A stretch of DNA of 64,000 nucleotides, from positions 7,501-71,500 of the forward strand of contig CAJFCJ010000001.1 of the NCBI GenBank assembly GCA_904063045.1, read 5' to 3'. Under the pieces are notes generated by a model. The model was not told the origin of the DNA, searched no databases, and saw only the letters and a list, made by a program, of their open reading frames with translations. How positions within the stretch are numbered: the stretch's first letter is position 1; each line of letters starts with the position of its first letter. This DNA comes from Dimorphilus gyrociliatus (Eukaryota > Annelida > Polychaeta > Dinophilidae). Below, piece after piece: positions 1 through 38,877 of the stretch. A program made the position numbers and the translations under genes.

Positions 1-28117
<28,117 letters not shown>

Positions 28118-28300
28118 GATTTAAGATTTTTTCTGCAAAAATTTCCAGGTGATTTTCTAAGTCAGTCCGACTCGAAAGTCGCCCGCAGACAAAATTCGCC
28201 TATACACGCGTATATGCAAATTTTTCCCCATCTCGTCGGTGATTGGCCGGTGATTCGCCCTGAGGGCGTGGCTTCTTTGCCCAAGGCTCCTAATTGCGTG
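28118..28300 (-). promoter_or_regulatory. Candidate main TFAP2 promoter, with AP-2-type site
   Basis: Upstream of exon 1 on the minus strand, ATTGG at 28242-28246 gives a CCAAT box. CCCTGAGGG at 28258-28266, inside GCCCTGAGGGC, fits the AP-2 consensus SCCTSRGGS. GGGCGTGG, a GC/CACC-type box, overlaps it. An octamer-like ATGCAAAT sits at 28214-28221. The block is clearly richer in G+C than its flanks. Promoter function is inferred. Confidence 0.45.
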
Positions 28301-30502
28301 TGGTCTCGTGGTCTCGTTCAACGCAAAATATTCTCAATTTTCACAACATACCCTCACTGAAACAATTGAATTTTTTACACCCCAATAAGCATCTCACTTA
28401 ACAGTAAAAAAATCATCCAAGATCAGACATTTCCTAATCTATTCTCAACCGATTAACATCCAAGGCAGCCAATCGATTATTTGCGTTAGCCTAGTCATCA
28501 ATTTATCAACAGATGAATTTCCTTTTTCGATGAATAGAAACAATTCGGTAAATAATATCAATACGGTTGCTGTATAGATAATAGCAAAATGGTATGATAA
28601 TTTTCCCGTGATTCAACCTTCAAAAAAGGAGAATAACTCTTCTCCCGCTATCCATAATCTTCCTTATTCATATAGATAGATATTTTGAATTTGTACACTT
28701 TTTCTTATGCATCTCTCTCTCTCTTAATTAAAGTATTTATATCTCTGCGCATTTGTCGGACAGTCTTTATCTTCTTCTTTCTCTCTTTCTCTCTTCCCCT
28801 CTTCCTCTAATATCAATCGGTTAACTTCTTAATTACAGTCTATTGTACATTTTTACATAAAGAGAATCAACTAATTTCCAAGATTAGAAAAATATCCTTA
28901 AAAGGTTTTGAAATTAAGAAGAGTTGGGTTAGAATTTCTGCTGCAACATGAGATTTGTTAAGTAGTCTTAAAATCTATTTCTTAGTATTCTCCAACGGTT
29001 GAATGTTTAATTAACAGAGAAGATTTAAGTTGAGTAGGTGTATGCCTAAGAGAAGACAAGAATGAAGAGTAATAATAGGAGAAGGGAATGATTTCTTAAA
29101 TGTTTAACGGTGTAATAGATTTCTCTAAAGATTTGTCGTGTTTTCTAAACGGATCAGTCTGGATAGAAAGAATAAAGGGACTTTATTTATGCCTATTTCT
29201 CTATGCCCCTCTTCATTGCTTTTTCGCTTTCTTCTCCCGCAGCCCCACTCCTTTCTTTGAATATTTCTTACTCTTTGGCGATATGTTAGATGTTCAAGTG
29301 AAACTAGAGTATATTTACTTGTCAGAATTGCGTCAATCTGATAAAATCGCACGAGAAAAAAATGTTAACTCCTTGTAAAAACAGCCGGAAAGGAGGCAGA
29401 CGGAAAAAGGCGTTGTTTAACAAAAGTCTCCTACGACCTCTGACCCGAATTCCGAACGCAAACTACCGGCCATGTGCGAGGTGTTCGATCGAGTTATAGA
29501 CGTCGGGAAAGTGTTCTTGAGTGTCACGTGACGATTCTCTTGTTTTTTTTCTCTTAGATGTTTTTCTAACGAATGTATAGACGGTTGGTTAAACGACGCG
29601 TGAAAACGACGTTTAATTACTTGCCGCCTCGATTTCCGACGCCTTTTACTCTATTGGGGCTATTGTAAACGAGGAGTGTGCAACTTTCGCTGACTTTTAT
29701 TTGTAGTTTTTATAACCTGATCAGTTATAATTGTTCAGTTAGAATAGTTAAGAAACGACGTAACGGCCTTATCGTCCTAATTGATTTCATTTCGTTTGAT
29801 GACATAGTTGCCTCGCTTCGAGTTTCGATTAATACCGCTGATTGTGTGACCCCATTTCGGGACTGGAGCGTAAAGGTTTTTCTAATAGATGTTTTGATTA
29901 AACCGTATTTCCGTTCTGATTTTCGTTCTTATTTTCTTTACACACCTTTTTCTTTTAAGGTAAAAGAAAAAGAAAGATATTCTCCATCATTTATCATTTA
30001 CATGAAAAAGAAAATGTATTAATGTTAATAAAAGATAAGCTGCACGCTTCTCGCAAAACCTGATAAATATGAACAAGAGATATAATCTAGAAATGACGTC
30101 TAATTAGACGTCGATACATTGCACGCTAAGTTGAACGTGTTTCCATCACAGACGCTTTTTAGACGCGCACTGAGAAGCTTGGCATGATGTTCTTTTTGAC
30201 GTCTCTTAATGGGCTTTATGTCTTTTTTTTTATATACATTAATCACGTGACTCCTAAGAACTCGTGTCTGTAATTAATACTATCGATCTCCAATGGATAG
30301 CGAGGAAACAAGCCGAAAGCATCAGTTGAATGAAAAAAAAAAGAATTTTTTGCCATTAATTTAAGATTAAGTCTGGGGGGCGTCTATTGCCGCGTCTTGA
30401 TTGAAAAAGGAAGGCAAATGAACAATTACTTGAAAGATTGAAATAGAGAAGAGACGCTGACAAACTGCCGTATGGAAAGAGAGAGAGAGAAACAGTGGAG
30501 AC

Positions 30503-30503
30503 C

Positions 30504-30538
<35 letters not shown>

Positions 30539-30560
30539 CGACAGACAGAAAGACGGATAG
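30503..30560 (+). repeat. (GACA)n microsatellite
   Basis: About 13 GACA units with point changes (GACC, AAGA). Intergenic. Confidence 0.9.
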
Positions 30561-30969
30561 ACAGACAGGAATATTAAATGTGCTGAAAAGTTGAGAGATG
30601 AGAAAATGAAACTCTATTAAAGAATATTTAATGGATTTTTGTATATTTGTCTTATTTAAATAGCGTATGAATTGTTAGACAGAGTGTAGATTGATTAAAA
30701 AGAGGGTCGAACAATTTTTTCAAGCCCATATTTTTACAACTGCTTTGAAGCTGCTCGACAAACACGTGCGTTTGTTTTCATAGCAAACATAAGCCCCCGA
30801 TAATTTTTAGCTTCAACGAACACTAAAAGGAACATATAAACCTTTTTCTACCGTCTTCTTTTCTTTCAATTTCCTCATCTTTCTTTCTTTAATCTTGTTC
30901 GTTTTCTTTAAAGCATTTTAAAAAATATAACCAAAAAAACTATCAAAAAGGTGACACTCAGTCTCCTCC

Positions 30970-31130
30970 TAGTTTTAGATTATATAAGTAGAGCACTTTA
31001 GCAATTATCTCTGACGTCAGCGCATTAACGGTTACGTAAGCGTTTTCCCGGCTAAGAAACGCCCCTTGAAAAAATCAGGATTTGTTATAGGAGGACGTGA
31101 CTCGGAGCGATCACAGATCGGAATTAATTA
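30970..31130. promoter_or_regulatory. Motif cluster: TATA-like, CRE, PAR-bZIP-type site
   Basis: ATTATATAAG near 30979-30988, TGACGTCA at 31012-31019 and GTTACGTAAG near 31030-31039 lie in about 60 bp. GACGTGAC follows near 31094. The arrangement of CRE and TATA resembles a small promoter in either orientation, but no open frame with a good start follows, so an enhancer or a non-coding transcript is as likely. Confidence 0.3.
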
Positions 31131-32623
31131 TGAAACGTTGCCACCTAAGAACGATAATAATTTCTTCTCTTGTCCTACTTTTACCCGGAAGCCTTGCTCG
31201 AGCATCTAGTAAGGATTAGCTTGGTTTCGTTGGCTAGTTACTTAGCCGGTCGGTTGGTTGGTTGGTTATATGATAGTTTGTTCACTGACTATTTGGCCCC
31301 TGAGTGATGGTGTGGCAGCTTGCGCACGAAGCCAGGGACGGTTTCATTTATCGGAGTATAAGTAAAGATAATATTTAATGCTCCGTAGGTCATCGCCCTT
31401 TTAAAATTGGGGCTAAAATTCCATTCGTAGGCATGAAAAGAGGTGGGAAGAATGCTGAAATAGATAGAGACCCGAAAATGCGCACGCGTTCCATAAGCGA
31501 ATTCTTCCCGCTGGGACTGTTTTGATAAGATAAGAAGATTCGCGGTGAATTTCTTATCGAAGTAAACGTAACCGTTTTGCTCTCTTTGATACGTTAGACG
31601 TTTTTAACCTTGAGGCAATGAATTTTAGAATGTTTTTTCTCTCTCCTGATTTTTTTGACTAATTACAACGCCGAGCGTCGCCTGAAGCTCCTTTATACAA
31701 CTGACTGAAAATAGAAGATGGAAAAAAAAAAATCAAGAAAATTATCAGTCCTTATTCGATTTTCAGCTAAAGTCGTTAACTCTTTTCTGCTACTGGCCTA
31801 GAGGGCAATTACCTAGCCAACATTTCGTCGTATGACGCCATCTCCTCTCTCTTCCTCTCCCTCCCAAATCGCTGCCCTCCACCTTCTCCCTTCTTCCTAC
31901 TTGGTGGGTGGATCGCCATCGCGGTAAGTTGAAATAAACACTTTTGCCACGAGACCATTATAAAAAAAATCAAATAGGTGTAATTAGAGGCGACGAAAGA
32001 AGTTGAGATGTAAAAACGACGTCATAGGGTAGAGCCATTATCGAATATTATTTGAGGAAAAAAGTCAAAATTCCGATTTGGGTCATACGTTATTTATAGA
32101 CACTAAATAATAGACATTTTTCAAGTATTAATAACAAAAACGCCGCTTCGATTTACTAGAAAAATCTTTCAGCGAAGGCAGAAAAAAAATTGGAGTGTAA
32201 TGCGTTAAAATACGGAACATGAGGTACCACTAGTTTTCATCTTCTTCGTTAACGCCTTATTCTCTGCACAGGCCTAGAGGGCGATTATCAAGCTAATTCT
32301 TGGTCACGTGACCGCCTAATTGCGCTCTCGTGTTGTAAAGGCGTCGGAGAGCGGCTGTGGAAAAGATCTTCAAACGAGACGCCGGCAGCTAAATTTCGCC
32401 GGGCGCTCTGAAATTATAAGCTGTATATAGGCTAGGCGCCATCTGTCTTAAAATTTACCTCTTTGTGGGAGGCCTATATGTTTGTTTCGACACTTTCTTT
32501 TTCAAGCATCTTTAATTGATCCTCACCATGAGAAGAACGACATGAGACATTATTCATGATCTATGCATACAGTCTAATGCCTATTAAATACTCTTTTGCG
32601 ATAGGTTTCCTTATTGGGTAAGG

Positions 32624-32627
<4 letters not shown>

Positions 32628-32654
<27 letters not shown>
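32628..32654 (+). repeat. (GA)n microsatellite
   Basis: About 13 GA units in the region between TFAP2 and ADAM10. Confidence 0.9.
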
Positions 32655-32659
<5 letters not shown>

Positions 32660-34908
32660 TTAGTCAGGCTGACTTATATAGACAGGGGGACTTTTAGAAT
32701 AGGAGACGTAGAGAATAGGAGAATGAATGGGAAGGAGATGGGTAGAAGCGAGTGAAAGAATAGAAAAAGAGAAGGTAGCGGCTTGAATAAAAGGTGAGAA
32801 TAGATTCACTTCCTTCCAGTAACCTTTACTCGGAAACGAGCAAACATAAAAGTTAGTAGACGTAATTAGCGGAGGGAATACTTTGAATTCTATCAAGAAT
32901 ATTTTCGTAGTGTGAGAAACGCTTAGCTTAAGAGAAAAAAACAAAAAGAGATGGACTAAATCGAAAAAGCTGGACAGATTGATACTACTGCAGTATCGGC
33001 AAGAAAAAAAAGGTAAAGAAGAAGAAGAAGAAGAGAGAGACGCAAAAAAAGGAAAGAAAGGAAAAAAGAAAATATAGTTTATCGCCAAATACTTAATAAT
33101 TCTGTCCGTTAGCATTGAAGTAAAACATAATAAAAGAAGTGGCAGACCCAACTGGCAAAGTAGGAAAATAAAGGGAATGTGCGAAAAGAAAAGAGTTGAG
33201 GCTGATACGTACTAATTAACAGGTCGTAATATACCATTAACAATTTCACTCTCTATATTCAAAGAAAGGAACTGGGAGGTATTATTTGGGCTATAAAAGC
33301 GTCTAATCTTTCTTCTTTGACAATTATAAAGAAGCAAAAATCTATTGAAGCGTACTGGGTTTAAGACACTAATCTATAGCGAAACGTTCTTTGACGGATT
33401 TTTTTTTGTATCCGCAATCATCGCCATCTTGTTGTTTGGCGTTATTTTTATGATCCGCGCACTCGGTATACAGCTCACTGCGGGGTATGAAATTAACTAT
33501 TGCTTCCCTGTCATCACCGTGTTTTTCGGCACGATGCTTTTGAAAAGTTTTATTTAAATATTGGGAAGAATCGAGTAACTCTGATTCGCTACCCTTTTCT
33601 ATTTCCCTTTTTTCTCCCTCCCACCTCCCTCCTACTAGTTTCCTCCTCGGGCTTTTTTATTCGTTGGGGGTTTCCTTTTTTTTTGAACAGGTGAAAATTT
33701 CTCATAGATCTAACGAGATTTCCTTCCAACCGAGAAAAACGGTAGTTTACGACTATTTAACGCTCGTTATTGAGTATAATTGACTCGATCATTTACTTTC
33801 TCTCTTTATTTGTGCATTGCATTCCCCGTTCTCTTTGCTTTTTTTAGGTTATTTTTTTTAACGTTTTTAACTTGTTAATAAACTTGTTATTTATGGTTTT
33901 TATCTCTTTTCTTCTCTCTCTCTCTCTCTCCATTCCTCTCTCCCTTTCTATCACTTTCCACATTTTCCATTTCACATTCAACCTTATATACGGTACTTTT
34001 TAATTATATCGCACTTATGCAATTTCTATAAAACATCACGCCATCTATGGGATCAGATGGCAATAGGCTAGTTTTTTTTAGCTCATAATGAACGGAGGAA
34101 AGAGGGAAAGGTGGGGAAAGGAAGGTAGACAAGGAGGAGATTTACAAGGTAGGCAGGCAGGTAGGTAGAGAGACAGAGAAAAGGGAAAGACGCATACACA
34201 CACACACACACACACACACAGCAAGAATAATAGAGGCTTTTTTTAATTCTATTTCTCTATTATGACGTTTCCTTGAGATTTTTTTAATATCTTATTGACT
34301 TTCGTCTTAACGAAATGGCTTAATCCATTTAGCTCTACTCTTTCAGACTTGAATCAAAGGCAATATAGGTAAAATAGCTTGTTAAGGCGGCATAGAAAAA
34401 GTCAACTTTGCTTTGTGACTAAGTTACAAAGTCTCACTTTTAGTCAGTCTATTTACCCGAATCTAATCTCTAACGCCGCTTAAGGTTATAAAGGGTTAGA
34501 GTTTACCCCAACAAAGTAAACTCTATACCACACTGACCGAAACCTTTACCGCTGGCGCCATCTTATCACACATACACGTCTCAACGAAGAAGTAGCTCCA
34601 TCTTTTGGACAAAATAGAAATGATTGTAGAGCGACTTTTTTACGATAGATGTCGCGACGGGAAGGCAAAGCTTGGTGCATTGCTTAGAATTAATATCAAG
34701 TGTATTTCCAATAAATACTTTAGTCGAGCGATTAAAAAAACATTTATAGACGAAGCACATGCATAAATTGAGATGAGCAGTATACAGTATATTGATGTAT
34801 TGCTATTCCTTTTCTCTCTATTCACCCGTCTACTTACCTTTCTATCAATTTATCTTTCTTTCTTTTAATAAATCACTGAAATATTTTAATGAAAATCTTT
34901 AAGAACCA

Positions 34909-37888
34909 TTAAGCAAGGTCTCTATTCAGGGTCTTTGGTCCGACTCTATTGGCTCTTCTCTTGGCCCAAGTAGTTGGTGGTTTATTTTTCAATTTCAGTG
35001 CTGTCTTTCTCGCTTTACAAATTCTCATAAAGATAGCCTGCTTTTGTTGTAGATAAATAGGATATTGTTTAGTTAATTAAATTAAAATTAAGTTTTTTCT
35101 AGAAAAAGAAAGAGAAAAAGAGGAAGAAGAAGAAGAAGAAGAAGAGAAATATAAAGAAGAAAATTCAATACAAGAGTTTTATTGTTAAGATTCGTGAAGA
35201 ATAAAAAAATATGTTTAATTTTCCTTAAACATATTTTTTTTTTAATTTTAAGAGATTCGAGATTTAATATATTCTTTTTATCTTGTCTTTCTCTCTCTCT
35301 CTCTCTCTATCTCCCTCCCACAAGTTTCCCCCTCGTTCTCCCTCTCTTATGCAGAAACTTACCAAAATGATTATCAACGAAATAGCCATTATCAACACTA
35401 AATACCACTTTTCAACAATCCATTCCTTCATAGTCAAACTTATTGGACTGGGAGACAAAAAATTTCTTAAAACGTTTAAAGAACTCTCCTCGTCGACTGA
35501 ACGACATTTATGAAAAACGTCGCAATAGCCTTTGTAATTGGCGCAAGGTGAACCTGGTCGGGCGAGTAGATTAGGTAGATTTGTAGGTGATTCGTTCCAG
35601 CTAAAAGATGATTTACACGTTGAAGATTGACCCAGTTTCTGGCAACAAACGTGGCAATGGTGAAGAGGTTGTTCGCAAAGACACGGCTCCAAATTATACG
35701 CTAGACATATTGAGGCTGAACATTTGCCTTGTTGACATACCAAATCGGTATCGCAAAGAGTGTTATTCGGTTTATAGAGGGGAGATGGACAGCTGATTGA
35801 ATTTCCGTCGCAAAGCCTCTTTTCTTGACAACGGCTTGCAGGACTGCAGATTATCTCTTCCGTCTTTTCATACGGTCGACAACTGTTTGAACAGCAACTA
35901 CCCGCGCTAGGACTACATGTCGCACCGTTTTTCAATCGGCATGCCTTATAAGATGGAGGCGGATGAGAAATTTGGGGATAGCAACACTGTTCGCGACAAT
36001 TATCTTTCCATCCGCAGTCGCATTCTTCATCTTCTTCGACAAGAGAATTACCGCAGATGGCTATTTTATTTTCTGGACGGTCATACAGCTTGCATTACTA
36101 ATTAATCATTAAATATTCAACTGCTGTCACCTATAAAACATCCATAAATATCGTGTTTCGCTTTTATGTTTATAATTTTTGACATACTTTCCGTACTGCA
36201 CTTGCTGTAGAATATACATTATTATTTAAAAGATGCAAAGTACAGATAGAATTTTACGATAATGATTATAAGGAATCTTTCTTCCCCTTCTTCCCACCTC
36301 ATAAATTGAGTATAAAATTCATTCATTCATTCATTCATTCATTCATTCATTCATTCGTTCGTTCGTTCTTTATTTTCGTCTACCTGAATTTTTTATTATT
36401 AGGTTTATTTGCCCAAACTGCTATTGAATACATAAGGTAGGTTCCTTCTACTCCTCCTGGACTACAAACTGACGTTTCTGGATCGTGATTTGAACCCATA
36501 CTGTGCCCAATTTCGTGTGCAAATGTCATATGACTAACTATACTGGGAACGTCCTTACCATAGTTGAAAGTAGTAATAACGCCGGTGTTTAAACTCTTTC
36601 GGCTTCCGTGAAAGACCTTTTGGGGAGGATGAAAAGAAAGTTGTAAAAACTGTCTTTTTATTAATAAGCAATAAAAGAAAATAAGGCAGGATTGTAAAGA
36701 AGAAGAAGAAGAAGAAGAAGAAGAAAGCAACGTCTGTTTTTTATTATTATTACTGTTATTATTATTTATTACATACGTCGTACTTTTCGCATATCCCTCC
36801 AGCATTTTCCCAGTCGCCCGTCCAGGCTAGTCCAAGGGTTCCCTTTTCAAAATCCCTTCTTGTAAACATATAAGCTAGGCAGTAGTCGTCGAAATTCTCC
36901 TCAGAGAACATTTCCAGAAAGCGTTCTACACCGTAATTATCGGGGAATTTATATTTTTTATCATTCTTATCCGTATTAATTTTAATCTTTTTTATGACGA
37001 AACCAATGTTATCTGGTAAGCCGTTACCATCGAAATCGATAGGATTAAAGATTTCATTCAGAGTTTGAACATGATGTGTTAGCTGTTGTAAAACACTTCC
37101 GATATCGTTATATCTTTCGTAGAATAGATGATCGGCCTGCAGGAATAGAGTACAAGTTGTTTTACGAGGGTTCACTGCCCTCTTTCTCCTTGCGTTTCCT
37201 CTATTTTCTCTCTTTGCTGCACAAGGAAAGCGTGAAGGCATTTTTTTATGATTATTACTTTTCAAAAAAAAGAAAATAAGCCAATAAAGACAACCTTTAG
37301 AGTGGCCAACTAGTTTTAGTCGAGAGAGACTAGTCCTATCAAAGAGGCTTGCTTCTATATCGGCTTCCTTATAGATGATCATGGGTGTGGACGGAGAATC
37401 CTGCTTCTCTATTGAAAAGATGTCTTTACCCCTTTGGATTTTACCTTGGAAAATTCCGTCGTCCGAAACAATTCCATAGGCGACTGAATCATTATCTCCC
37501 AAGACGTGACCCCGATAGAATCTCGGCTTGTTGAACGTAAATTTTCCTTTAGACGTTTCGAACGAGGCGTCGGGAGTAAACAAGTTGGCGTCCCTTTTCA
37601 GTACAAGGTTGAAGCGTCTAAAACATTTTCCTTTATCATCCTCAACGTTTAGTTAAAAGAGTTTCTTCCGTTTTTGTTTACTAATAAAAAATATTTACAA
37701 AACCTTTGATGGGCTTTGAAATTCCATTCAATTACGTCATCCTCTTTAGTAGATCTTTTCAATCGGTCTTTGATGTTTATTCGATAATTGAACTGTTCAT
37801 AGTATTTTACGAATGGTATAGAGGGTTGATTAGACGAGGGAGGCAACGAGAAGGAGTAGGATGGCAATGTTAATAATGAAGCAGTCAT
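34909..37888 (-). CDS. ADAM10: ADAM10/Kuzbanian-type metalloprotease, 7 exons
   Basis: A type I membrane zinc metalloprotease; family members shed Notch and other ectodomains. Exons (minus): 37888-37704, 37617-37295, 37216-36777, 36616-36384, 36204-36131, 36072-35363, 35037-34909. All are phase-compatible, giving 697 aa. Visible in order: a prodomain (HQRRFNLVLKRDANLF); a furin site RRKR; the catalytic domain with zinc motif HEIGHSMGSNHD and Met-turn YLMYS; CGNSLVEEDEECDCGW opening the disintegrin-like region; a Cys-rich region (CHVCCQK, GSPCANYKGYCDVF); a transmembrane segment after EWIVEKWYLVLIMA; and a basic tail (MRICKARK, KPPTTWAKRR). The Cys-rich and transmembrane parts match ADAM10 rather than ADAM17. 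The tail is about 35 aa, shorter than the human one. The start is uncertain: ATG at 37888 gives a weak signal peptide, while a separate exon from ATG 38103 could splice in phase to 37938. A CTT/GAA microsatellite lies in the intron at 36617-36776. Confidence 0.95.
36317..36367 (+). repeat. (ATTC)n microsatellite in an ADAM10 intron
   Basis: About 12 ATTC/GTTC units lie close to the donor of ADAM10 exon 4, in the 179-bp intron at 36205-36383. Confidence 0.9.
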
Positions 37889-38103
37889 AAACCAAAAAGA
37901 ATAGGGAAAGAGATTCACAGCGCAACTTTGACGATCAGCTAAATGAAAGGAAAAGACGAAATTCTCGTTAAATTTTATCTTTGAAGAAAGAAAAACCATT
38001 AAAAATTTCTTAAAAAGGGAAAAGTCAAACCTCTTGCCAGTAATTTTGTTTCGTAAATATCGGTTGATGAGATGAGGACAATGAGTAGAAAGTTGGTAGT
38101 CAT

Positions 38104-38600
38104 TAGTATAAAAATATTGCCCAAAAAATTAAGAGAGGAAAGAAGTAGGAAGAGGATTGGGGAAGGCTTAGAGAGAGAATGAGAGAGGAGGAGGAGAAGG
38201 AGAGGACTGGAAGGATAAAAATTGAGAGAATATGTTAATGAGAGAAAAGTGTTTGCTAGCTATTACAGGTATTGAGCCTACTCAGCGGCGGAGCGCGTTA
38301 AAAATGTATAGATTAGAAATGAATGAATGAACGAATGGATGGATAAATAAGAAAAAATTTAAATGAGATTCTCCTTAGTGAAACTTATATATAATGTAAA
38401 TAACTGAATACACATATTTGTACAAACTAAATTTTTAGAGACGGCTAATTATGAAAAAAAAATTCGATAAATGCCATCTGCTTATATCGGATATAAAAGA
38501 GAAAGATTATTAAATTCATTCACAAAAGTTCAACTTTTATGAAACGAGAAAGACACCAGGAAACTTTATTTTAGAATCTCGGTTGTTACGGTGAAAGATA

Positions 38601-38680
<80 letters not shown>

Positions 38681-38877
38681 AACAGAGAGGGAAACAGAGA
38701 GGGAGAAAGAGGGAGATAGGGAAAGAGAGAACAAATAAGCATAATTGTAAGAAAAAGAACTGAAATAGGAGACTCATTTAATTCTAAACAAACTGAACAT
38801 TAAACAACAATTACTCTTTACATATTTGCCTTATCTATCCATAAAACATTGTGATGTACGGATAAACAATCAATTAC
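38104..38877. other. Divergent intergenic region between ADAM10 and the DUF229 gene
   Basis: About 0.8-1 kb separates the two oppositely oriented start regions, so promoters for both should lie here. A (GA)n tract of about 70 bp occupies roughly 38606-38677. I saw no clear TATA box. Confidence 0.5.
38606..38677 (+). repeat. (GA)n microsatellite
   Basis: About 35 almost perfect GA units, followed by an impure GGGAAACAGAGA-type tract to about 38730. It lies in the shared upstream region of two divergent genes, where GAGA-type tracts can keep chromatin open; that role is inference. Confidence 0.9.

Larger units (their letters stand above)
28301..34908. other. Intergenic region upstream of TFAP2 and downstream of ADAM10
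   Basis: No gene supported. Contents seen: a GACA tandem repeat at about 30503-30560, a motif cluster with CRE at 31012-31019, a diverged pair of GGCCTAGAGGGC elements at 31795-31806 and 32271-32282, a GA tract at about 32628-32654, a hydrophobic open stretch at 33345-33557 without an ATG start, and a CA tract at about 34195-34220. Confidence 0.6.

Noticed and set aside
32660..33151. 163-codon minus frame upstream of TFAP2
   Set aside because: Ser/Phe-rich product of GA and GAAGAA repeats; no domain or start context.
35264..35362. Continuation of the ADAM10 frame past the transmembrane segment into Arg/Glu repeats
   Set aside because: A strong GTAAGT donor lies right after ATCATTTTG, and the exon at 35037-34909 supplies a tail that resembles ADAM10. 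The Arg/Glu run is a GA microsatellite in the intron.
36072..36110. Apparent frameshift or stop at the start of the ADAM10 disintegrin exon
   Set aside because: Using the acceptor CCGTCCAG at 36073 and a small 74-nt exon at 36204-36131 restores an intact frame that matches ADAM10, so this is not a pseudogene.
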